Shown here piece after piece: positions 1 to 5,319 of a stretch of 9,717 nt of DNA; the first letter of the stretch is position 1; each line of letters opens with the position of its first letter. The translations under genes were made by a program, and so were the position numbers. Source of the stretch: an uncultured Prevotellaceae bacterium (GTDB lineage: Bacteria > Bacteroidota > Bacteroidia > Bacteroidales > Muribaculaceae); NCBI GenBank assembly GCA_937892085.1, contig CALAVD010000099.1:1-9717 (forward strand), given 5' to 3'. Below the pieces are notes generated by a model, which did not search any database, was not told the DNA's origin, and saw nothing but the letters and a program-made list of their open reading frames with translations.

Positions 1-17
1 ATCTGGTTTTGCGACTG

Positions 18-25
18 CAAAGTTA
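18..25 (-). promoter_or_regulatory. Candidate Bacteroidota -7 box, facing left out of the window
   Basis: On the minus strand this reads TAACTTTG followed by CA, matching the Bacteroidota sigma-ABfr -7 consensus TAnnTTTG. No clear -33 TTTG lies about 19 bases upstream. The site is downstream of the methyltransferase stop codon, so it would start a separate transcript for a gene beyond the left edge. The rest of 1-112 is AT-rich; I see no open reading frame or convincing terminator hairpin in it. Confidence 0.45.
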
Positions 26-112
26 GCAAAAAATCAGTGAACAGAAATAATTATAGTCAACTTTATTTGTTTTTCCAGTTTAGAGAAGACAACGATATGA
101 CTAAAGGTACAT

Positions 113-898
113 TCATGTGAGTCTTTGTCGCACAGCTTCGAAGAGTAGGATAGCGGTGGATACCGAGACGTTGAGCGAGTCGAGTGAGCCTTGCATTGGA
201 ATGCGGATGTGAGCAGTTGCGGCTTGTCGCCAGGCTTGTGTGAGACCTGTAGCCTCGGTGCCCATGACTATCGCTGTGGCTTCACGCATAGGAGTGTTAT
301 AGTATGGCTCGCTGTCTTGGAGTTGAGCGGTGAGAATATTGATTTTCTTCTCTTTAAGGAATTGAATACATTGAGCGCTGGTGCATGCCACGCATGGCAC
401 GGTGAAGATGGCGCCGATAGAACTGCGAATGAGGTTTGGGTTGTAGAGGTCGGTCAAAGGGTCGCACACGATGACGGCAGTGGCGTGAGCTGCATCGGCA
501 CTACGCAGCACGGCTCCGATGTTGCCGGGTTTCTCTACTCCTTCGAGAACCACGATGAGCGGATCACTGCCCAGTTCGATGTCGGCGAGAGTGACTTGTT
601 TTGGTTTTACGATTGCAATCACCCCTTCGGTAGAGCCACGATATGCTATTTTCTCATAGACCTGTGTTGTTACCTTTATTAGCTCACAATTAGACCGAGG
701 CAAGGCAGATATGTCGAAAATCTCGGGAGAGTAAAATATCGTTATAACCTTAAAACCTGCATTGATGCAGTGCAACACTTCTCTTGCCCCTTCAACAACG
801 ATTTGCTGCTCGGAACGTCGCAACTGTGCCTTTTGTTGCAAAGCCATCAAGTGCTTGATGCGTGGGTTCTGTGTGCTCGAAATGCTTAGAGAGTCCAT
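113..898 (-). CDS. TrmH/SpoU-family RNA 2'-O-ribose methyltransferase
   Basis: This 261-residue protein belongs to the SPOUT superfamily, whose members fold as a trefoil knot, work as dimers and transfer a methyl group from S-adenosylmethionine to the 2'-OH of a ribose in rRNA or tRNA. Residues 1-100 are the substrate-binding domain (NPRIKHL at 11-17, VVEGAREV at 34-41). Residues 114-261 are the catalytic domain. Motif 1 is LEGVEKPGNIGAVLRSADA (118-136), with N126 and R132 in the conserved places. Motif 2 is IVMGTEATGL (210-219), with G213 and E215. Motif 3 is IPMQGSLDSLNVSVSTA (233-249), the SAM-binding knot. All three are intact and the length is normal. The RNA target cannot be read from sequence; rRNA is more likely given the N-terminal domain. 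A minus-strand -7 box lies 22 bases upstream of the ATG, so it is probably transcribed alone. Family assignment is firm; the target is unknown. Confidence 0.95.
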   Translation of the reverse strand: MDSLSISSTQNPRIKHLMALQQKAQLRRSEQQIVVEGAREVLHCINAGFKVITIFYSPEIFDISALPRSNCELIKVTTQVYEKIAYRGSTEGVIAIVKPKQVTLADIELGSDPLIVVLEGVEKPGNIGAVLRSADAAHATAVIVCDPLTDLYNPNLIRSSIGAIFTVPCVACTSAQCIQFLKEKKINILTAQLQDSEPYYNTPMREATAIVMGTEATGLTQAWRQAATAHIRIPMQGSLDSLNVSVSTAILLFEAVRQRLT

Positions 899-920
899 TA
901 TTGTAATTGATATATTTTTA

Positions 921-928
921 CAAAAGTA
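921..928 (-). promoter_or_regulatory. Candidate -7 box of the TrmH-family gene
   Basis: The minus strand reads TACTTTTG here, matching TAnnTTTG. The expected transcription start is about 6-8 bases downstream, giving a leader of about 15 nt before the ATG at 898. No good -33 TTTG is visible. It is one half of a divergent promoter pair in the 171-bp gap 899-1069; the gap holds nothing else I can identify. Confidence 0.5.
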
Positions 929-1025
929 ATAAAAAACTTGTTTTGATAGCTTGTTTTATCATCACATCAATATATAAAATTCCTAAAAAAGTGTAATTTT
1001 TTATCGTTTTTCACGTTGTTATATA

Positions 1026-1033
1026 TACCTTTG
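1026..1033 (+). promoter_or_regulatory. Candidate -7 box of the D-Ala-D-Ala carboxypeptidase gene
   Basis: TACCTTTG followed by CA matches the extended Bacteroidota -7 box. The predicted start near 1040 gives a leader of about 30 nt to the ATG at 1070. The box helps decide the gene start: an in-frame ATG at 1016 lies upstream of the box and would not be on the transcript. The -33 element is not recognisable. Confidence 0.55.
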
Positions 1034-1069
1034 CAATCGTGCTGTGAAAAAATAAGGATTAAACGAGTA

Positions 1070-2098
1070 ATGAATTTAAAGAGTAATATACAATCATTTA
1101 AGCTGAATTGGGCACTGGTGATGTGTCTGCTAATGGTGTGTGTAGCTACGTCATCATGGGCTGTCACTACCCCTGATAATCCCACCATATATAGCGCCGC
1201 TCTCGATGATCCTTCTTTTCCAAAGGACACTGTTGATGCGCAACTCAGCGCTTTAAGTGCCGAGGCATGGATAATGATAGATGCCGAGTCGGGCAAGGTG
1301 CTTAGTAGCAAGAACCCCGATAAGCGCATGTATCCTGCCAGCCTGACAAAGATGATGACTTGCATCCTTGCATGTGAGAGTGGCCGATTGAACGAGATTG
1401 TTACCATCAGCGCAAAGGCGGCATCTACTGAATATGGCAATGTTAAGCGTGGCGAAAAATATGTGCTTCGCGACTTGCTTTACCGCGCCATGCTTCCCAG
1501 TGACAACGGCGCCGCACATGCCATAGGAGAGTTCGTTGCTGCTCCTGATTCGGTATCTTTTGCCGACCTGATGAATAGTAAGGCAAAACAGCTTGGCATG
1601 AAAAACACAAATTTTGTTAATGCCCACGGTTTGCCAAATGAAAATCATTACACTACCGCACGCGACATGATGACGCTTGTGGAGTATTGCATGAAGAATA
1701 AAGACTTTGCCGAGATAGTTTCTAATTCCACTCGCGACATTACCACCACGTCAGGCAAGAAAATTCACCTGAAGAGTACAAACAAGCTCTATGGCCGCTA
1801 CGATGGCTGCATAGGCATCAAGACTGGCACTACGCGCGCCGCAGGCGGATGCTTGGCGTCGGCAGTGGTTCGTGATGGCATGAAAATCTATCTTGTGCTG
1901 CTCAAATGCACCCCTGCTCGCCAGCGCACCGATGAGTCGATAGTGCTTTATGACATGGGCTTTGAGATGATGAAGACCTTTGCAGCCCAGAAGAAAAAAC
2001 AAAGAGAGAAGCGGGGTAATGTTCCTCGCCCCAAGAAGAACGTGTATGATCATGACCAAATGAATCATCAGGGAGTTCCCATTCCAAAGAAGAAATAG
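1070..2098 (+). CDS. D-alanyl-D-alanine carboxypeptidase (class C low-molecular-mass PBP, peptidase S11)
   Basis: This is an exported serine DD-peptidase that removes the terminal D-Ala of peptidoglycan pentapeptides in the periplasm. From the ATG at 1070 it is 342 residues. A signal peptide covers about 1-31 (hydrophobic core 14-26, likely cleavage after SSWA at 28-31). All three penicillin-binding motifs are present: SLTK at 91-94 (nucleophile S91, K94), SDN at 144-146 and KTG at 251-253. The domain runs to about 305. There is no room for the C-terminal beta-sandwich and amphipathic membrane anchor of E. coli PBP5. Instead there is a basic tail (residues 308-342, ending in PKKK) that might bind anionic surfaces; this is inference. 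An in-frame ATG at 1016 was not chosen because the added residues precede the signal peptide and the -7 box at 1026-1033 lies inside that extension. The ribosome-binding site is weak (AAGGA about 12 nt upstream). Family call is firm; which physiological carboxypeptidase it is remains open. Confidence 0.94.
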   Translation: MNLKSNIQSFKLNWALVMCLLMVCVATSSWAVTTPDNPTIYSAALDDPSFPKDTVDAQLSALSAEAWIMIDAESGKVLSSKNPDKRMYPASLTKMMTCILACESGRLNEIVTISAKAASTEYGNVKRGEKYVLRDLLYRAMLPSDNGAAHAIGEFVAAPDSVSFADLMNSKAKQLGMKNTNFVNAHGLPNENHYTTARDMMTLVEYCMKNKDFAEIVSNSTRDITTTSGKKIHLKSTNKLYGRYDGCIGIKTGTTRAAGGCLASAVVRDGMKIYLVLLKCTPARQRTDESIVLYDMGFEMMKTFAAQKKKQREKRGNVPRPKKNVYDHDQMNHQGVPIPKKK

Positions 2099-2111
2099 TC
2101 ACTCTTTTTAA

Positions 2112-2528
2112 TCAGAATTGTGGCACAGGCTGCAATTCTCTTCTTTTGTTATTGTTGTCTTTAGCTTGTGATTTTCTTTTTGACTTAGTGGCTTTTTTGT
2201 CTTTCTTGTCTTTTGTCTTTGTGGATTTCGATGAAGATTTTTTTGTCTTATCTCTCTTGTTGCTTTTGTCTTTGTTTTTGTCAGTATTCTTTTTCTTAGC
2301 TTTCTTGCTATCTTTCTTCTTTTCTTTTGGTTTGCTTTTCTCAGCTCTCTCAACGTATTCGTTTAGGCTCTTAGTGTCTTTAGTAGTAACTTCGTTAGAA
2401 GAGCATTTCTTCACTACTGCTACAGCTATGAGCAGTGCTGCGATGAGTAGCGCAATCATCCAAGCGCCAATGCGCTCTTGTTTCGACATTGAGAAGAAAT
2501 CTGAGAGTTTGCCCATAAGTTTTACCAT
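2112..2528 (-). CDS. Small one-pass membrane protein with a lysine-rich tail (hypothetical)
   Basis: I do not recognise a named family. The 138-residue frame has a short N-terminus, one strong hydrophobic helix at about 22-39, then a low-complexity hydrophilic region. From residue 64 to 130 about 30 of 67 residues are lysine, mixed with Ser, Thr, Asp and Asn; the chain ends in PVPQF. The N-terminal stretch DFFSMSKQERIG (10-21) resembles the start of Bacteroidota membrane-anchored helix-hairpin-helix (ComEA-like) proteins, but no HhH domain follows; this is a weak resemblance from memory. The minus-strand -7 box at 2543-2550 leaves only about 7-9 nt of leader before the first ATG (2528), so the second in-frame ATG at 2516 (giving a start MGKLSDFF) may be the true start. 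It converges on the carboxypeptidase gene with 13 bp between the stops. A coding role is supported by its own promoter, TM segment and lysine-rich but non-repetitive codons; the function is unknown. Confidence 0.75.
   Translation of the reverse strand: MVKLMGKLSDFFSMSKQERIGAWMIALLIAALLIAVAVVKKCSSNEVTTKDTKSLNEYVERAEKSKPKEKKKDSKKAKKKNTDKNKDKSNKRDKTKKSSSKSTKTKDKKDKKATKSKRKSQAKDNNNKRRELQPVPQF
2114..2150 (+). terminator. Weak candidate terminator after the carboxypeptidase gene
   Basis: AGAATTG (2114-2120) and CAATTCT (2133-2139) form a perfect 7-bp stem around a 12-base loop, followed on the plus strand by a T-rich run (2140-2150). It starts 15 bases past the carboxypeptidase stop. The stem is AT-rich and the loop long, and it overlaps the last codons of the convergent lysine-rich gene, so it could be chance. 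The minus strand has no comparable U run. Confidence 0.3.
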
Positions 2529-2542
2529 TACAATTTCATTTG

Positions 2543-2550
2543 CAAAATTA
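2543..2550 (-). promoter_or_regulatory. Candidate -7 box of the lysine-rich protein gene
   Basis: The minus strand reads TAATTTTG followed by CA, a full match to the extended TAnnTTTG box. It lies 14 bases upstream of the ATG at 2528 and 26 upstream of the in-frame ATG at 2516, which argues mildly for the second ATG as start. No -33 TTTG at the usual spacing. Confidence 0.5.
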
Positions 2551-2572
2551 TCTATAAAAGCTCAAAAATAGA

Positions 2573-2593
2573 AGCGAAATGGTGAGCGAAATG
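2573..2593. repeat. Short direct repeat AGCGAAATG x2 in the divergent promoter region
   Basis: The 9-mer AGCGAAATG occurs at 2573-2581 and again at 2585-2593, a 12-bp period. It lies upstream of the minus-strand -7 box at 2543-2550 in the 196-bp gap 2529-2724. It could be a regulator-binding site, but two short copies in AT-rich DNA may be chance. Confidence 0.25.
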
Positions 2594-2655
2594 ATTTTTT
2601 GACCAAAAATAGTAAAATAATCTCTAAATTTAAATCTAATATAACAAAAAATGCT

Positions 2656-2663
2656 TACTTTTG
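2656..2663 (+). promoter_or_regulatory. Candidate -7 box of the VanZ-like gene
   Basis: TACTTTTG followed by CA matches the extended Bacteroidota -7 box. The expected start near 2670 gives a leader of about 55 nt before the ATG at 2725. An AAAGGA (2714-2719) five bases before the ATG is the best Shine-Dalgarno-like site in the window. The -33 region is AT-rich without a clear TTTG. Confidence 0.55.
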
Positions 2664-2724
2664 CAATTCAAAAAACTTTATTTTTGGGTAGATAATAAAG
2701 ATCGGCCTTATTAAAAGGAACTTA

Positions 2725-3168
2725 ATGAAGAAGCTAATTAATAAAATACCAGTAGGATTGTTCTCGTTGATTGCGACAGCGATTGTTTTATATGTCCTCC
2801 TTATGCCATCATCTCACGTTGAAGGTTCATGGTGGTTCTCATTCCTTAAATTCAAGAATTCAGATAAGGTGTGTCATTTCTTGTTATTCTTGTTCTTGAA
2901 CTTGACTTATCTGTATGATTATACTAAATACAGAAATCCTCACCACACACGTGTTAACGTAGAGTTGGCACTTACTGTATTTGCTTCAATGCTTGGGCTC
3001 ATTACCGAGACGTGCCAGTTGGCAATGGGGCTTGGTCGCGATTTTGACAATTTTGATGTTATCGCCGATGTGCTGGGAGCATTTGCCGCATTAGGGCTGA
3101 TGAGATGGTATGGTGGACACCTCCTTCGAAAATATGTGTTTCGTCGCAAGTCCCGAGACCAGTGTTGA
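2725..3168 (+). CDS. VanZ-like family integral membrane protein
   Basis: This is a 147-residue protein with four predicted transmembrane helices (about 9-27, 48-65, 80-97 and 112-127), the usual VanZ-like size and layout. Family landmarks are visible: a Asp-Lys-x-x-x-His pattern entering helix 2 (D47, K48, H51), E95 and Q98 in helix 3 (TETCQ), R105 and D107 in the following loop, and the D111-x-x-x-D115 then LGA pattern starting helix 4. VanZ is named from teicoplanin resistance in Enterococcus, but most family members have no proven role, so no resistance function should be inferred. The start is supported by a -7 box and an AAAGGA site. The tail is odd: the final residues SRDQC are encoded by DNA that on the other strand is the Omp85 barrel gene, so the original C-terminus was probably lost or replaced near residue 142. 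The membrane core is complete. Confidence 0.85.
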   Translation: MKKLINKIPVGLFSLIATAIVLYVLLMPSSHVEGSWWFSFLKFKNSDKVCHFLLFLFLNLTYLYDYTKYRNPHHTRVNVELALTVFASMLGLITETCQLAMGLGRDFDNFDVIADVLGAFAALGLMRWYGGHLLRKYVFRRKSRDQC

Positions 3169-5308
3169 GCGCCAGCTCTTTAAAGAAATTTTTCGAGTTG
3201 AGCTTTCCTCCAGGTCGGTACTCGTCATCTTTGAGCAACCACACATTACCAGCGTCAAAAAAGAGTGCACCCTTCAAGTAGCCTACCAATGGGAACCGGT
3301 ATTCAAGGTTGGCCTCAAATTTGAATGTTCCAGTTTGGTCATAGTAAGAATTTCGGTCAAGCACTTTAGGTCGATAGCTTCCTGGTCCCACTGTTCTCAC
3401 GGCAAAACCACGCAACGAGTTGGAGCCCCCAATGTAAAACTGCTCCATATATGGAACTTCTTCGGAGTTGCCGTAGGCATGTGCTGCCCCGAGGAATAGT
3501 CTGCTCACTATTTTGTGGTCACCAAACAGAGCCCTTGTCCATATAAATTGTGTGTGAGCTTTGATAAATTGAGAGAAATAGGTGTAGAGGATGTGCATAT
3601 CCCCTTTTTCAACTCCACAGGCTTTCCAGATGAGGTAGCACAAGTTGCCGGCTTCAGTAACCGTAGTTGACCAAACAAAGTTGTTTTTACCTATTGTTCT
3701 ATCAAGAGTGTAGGTATAGCTCATTTGTGGGATAAAGACATCACGAAAACTTTGTTCGATAGCGCGATTGTTGAAATAGGCCGAGTCAAATGCTTCTGTT
3801 GTACTGAGTAGGGTGGAGTAGGTTAATTTAAAGGGTGTGAACTTGTGCTGAGAATATTTCCTTGAATGCCATTCCCATGTCATCTCAGCACTCATGCGTG
3901 CCATTTTGAAATAGTTGGGCCTATTAATAAAATCTCCCCCAATGGAGAACCGCGTCCAGTTGGTGTAGCGTCTTGCTCTATCGATAAATCTTGGAGCTAA
4001 AAGTCTGGGAATTGCTAACTCCACATTAAGCCCCACTTCATAACTGTTGAAGTCAGAATTTTTATAAGCATTTCCTTTGCCAGTCTGCCATTCATAAGAG
4101 GCTGTAAGGTCAGCACTCAACTGTTCGGCACCGCCAAAGATGTTCTTGTGCTTTATTCCTAACCCGAGCCCAGGACCCACGAAGCTGCTGGTCTTGGTGG
4201 TGGCTTGAGCTTCTATCTTCACCTCCATGGGTTTGTCGAGGGTGCACGTTATATCAAGATCGATAAGTCCATACCCATTTTCGAGCATCGTGTCGCGTGG
4301 TGTAGCCTGGATGTTGATGTTGCTGAAAATGCCTGTTCGAGCGAGGTACATCTGAATCAAGTCCATGTTTCCTACTCTAAACGGGCGTCCTTTGCGTCCT
4401 CTCATGCACGATGTAATCAACTTGTCGCTGATGTGTACCGGTTGCATCTTGATGATAGTGCAATTACGTGCGACTACAGTGTCGGGGACACCTCCTATTA
4501 CATCATCGTCGATTCTCACAGTAATGTCATTCGAGAGATATTTGGTATAGGCTTGGTTGGGGATATTTGCCGATTTCACAAGTTGCATATTGATGATGCC
4601 TTTTTGTGTGACACTGTCGGCAAGATATTCAATATACTCTGGTCTGAAGAGGTAATACCCTCTGTTTCGTAATTGGTTGGCGATGTCGATTCTCACGTTA
4701 TTGAGCGAGTCGATGCAATATCTGCTCCCGCTCTTGAAATAATTGTTGCTGCCGGCTATTGAGTCGATGAGGTTGGTAAGAGGGGTGTCTTCGTTTAAAT
4801 AGGTGATGTCGCCTAACGTGTAAGGTGACTTCACGTCAATCTCGTAGGTGATTTTCGCTTTTTTCTTGTTCTTGTCGTTATAATTCAATGTGTAGGACGA
4901 TTTGGAGTCGAAGTAGCCGTTGTTCTTCAGCAGTTCGTTGATCATGCTCACTCGCGTCTCAGGTCTTACCCTGCTGATGAGAACCGGCTTTGCTACCAGC
5001 TTTTTGTAAAGCCATCCTTTTAGACCTTTAGAATTTTCGTCCCAGTGATTATATACCCACAGACCGATTGGGAATGGTGACCGGATATAAGGCGAGTAAA
5101 GAGGATTGTTAGGTTTTACATTCACTGCTGATGAAATAAGGTCTTTTACGTCGGGGGCGATATTCACGCTGTCGTGTTGGTTATACTGTATTTTCTTTAC
5201 TCCAGTATATAACCCCTCTCCCTCGGCAAGCCTGCTGGTTGTGGAGCAAGCTGCGAAGATTGCCATACAAGAGAGAAAAGTCAATATTTTAGCAGTGTGT
5301 TTTATCAT
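3059..5308 (-). CDS. tamL: TamA/TamL-type Omp85 outer-membrane lipoprotein, C-terminally truncated
   Basis: This is a BamA/TamA-family (Omp85, bacterial surface antigen) protein; with TamB it would form the translocation and assembly module that inserts outer-membrane proteins or handles envelope lipids. The 749-residue frame begins with a lipoprotein-type signal (lipobox FAAC, modified Cys at 21), then CSTTSRLAEGEGLYTG, as in the Bacteroidota lipoprotein variant of TamA called TamL. Residues about 30-365 are POTRA-like periplasmic domains. The 16-strand barrel domain begins at about 366. The Omp85 L6 motif is GGSNSLRGF (627-635), and FFDAGNVW at 683-690 is the usual late-barrel strand. The barrel pattern runs to LALNTGLG (ending at 719, base 3152). 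The last 30 residues (720-749) are antisense of the VanZ-like gene, with no strand pattern and no terminal aromatic residue. Roughly 50-60 residues, including the BAM-recognised C-terminal signal, are missing, so function is doubtful as shown. The ATG is 11 bp after the tamB stop, indicating an operon. Confidence 0.88.
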   Translation of the reverse strand: MIKHTAKILTFLSCMAIFAACSTTSRLAEGEGLYTGVKKIQYNQHDSVNIAPDVKDLISSAVNVKPNNPLYSPYIRSPFPIGLWVYNHWDENSKGLKGWLYKKLVAKPVLISRVRPETRVSMINELLKNNGYFDSKSSYTLNYNDKNKKKAKITYEIDVKSPYTLGDITYLNEDTPLTNLIDSIAGSNNYFKSGSRYCIDSLNNVRIDIANQLRNRGYYLFRPEYIEYLADSVTQKGIINMQLVKSANIPNQAYTKYLSNDITVRIDDDVIGGVPDTVVARNCTIIKMQPVHISDKLITSCMRGRKGRPFRVGNMDLIQMYLARTGIFSNINIQATPRDTMLENGYGLIDLDITCTLDKPMEVKIEAQATTKTSSFVGPGLGLGIKHKNIFGGAEQLSADLTASYEWQTGKGNAYKNSDFNSYEVGLNVELAIPRLLAPRFIDRARRYTNWTRFSIGGDFINRPNYFKMARMSAEMTWEWHSRKYSQHKFTPFKLTYSTLLSTTEAFDSAYFNNRAIEQSFRDVFIPQMSYTYTLDRTIGKNNFVWSTTVTEAGNLCYLIWKACGVEKGDMHILYTYFSQFIKAHTQFIWTRALFGDHKIVSRLFLGAAHAYGNSEEVPYMEQFYIGGSNSLRGFAVRTVGPGSYRPKVLDRNSYYDQTGTFKFEANLEYRFPLVGYLKGALFFDAGNVWLLKDDEYRPGGKLNSKNFFKELALNTGLGTCDETHIFEGGVHHTISSALMRQMLPAHRR
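3141..3155. other. Breakpoint where the tamL 3' end is lost into the VanZ-like gene
   Basis: To the right of about 3152 the minus strand encodes a normal Omp85 barrel. To the left, the plus strand encodes a normal VanZ-like core and the minus strand no longer looks like Omp85. The two convergent genes thus overlap tail to tail by 110 bp, with no intergenic space. The exact junction cannot be placed; it lies within roughly 3141-3155. Either a genomic deletion or rearrangement, or a false assembly join, would give this picture. Confidence 0.7.
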
Positions 5309-5319
5309 CTTGCTGGGAA

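Noticed and set aside
191..682. 163-residue plus-strand frame inside the methyltransferase gene.
   Set aside because: It overlaps a gene with all three SPOUT motifs on the other strand, and its translation shows no domain, promoter or ribosome-binding site.
1016..1072. Upstream ATG extending the carboxypeptidase by 18 residues.
   Set aside because: The -7 box at 1026-1033 lies inside the extension, and the extension would put a charged, Cys-containing stretch ahead of an otherwise normal signal peptide.
2146..2571. Plus-strand frame giving a very Leu/Phe-rich, apparently multi-pass membrane protein of 141 residues.
   Set aside because: It is the antisense of the lysine-rich gene: AAA and AAG codons read backwards give Phe and Leu. 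It has no promoter or ribosome-binding site, and the opposite frame has both a sensible TM start and a -7 box.
2940..3149. Minus-strand frame that could continue TamL after Gly-Leu-Gly by a simple frameshift (reads LRRNTYFRRR onward).
   Set aside because: The continuation shows no alternating barrel-strand pattern, no Omp85 terminal motif and no terminal aromatic residue; it is just antisense of the VanZ-like gene. A sequencing frameshift therefore does not rescue the barrel.
2725..3168. Possible glycopeptide-resistance gene because of the VanZ name.
   Set aside because: VanZ-like proteins are widespread with no proven resistance role, and no vanHAX or other resistance genes are present.
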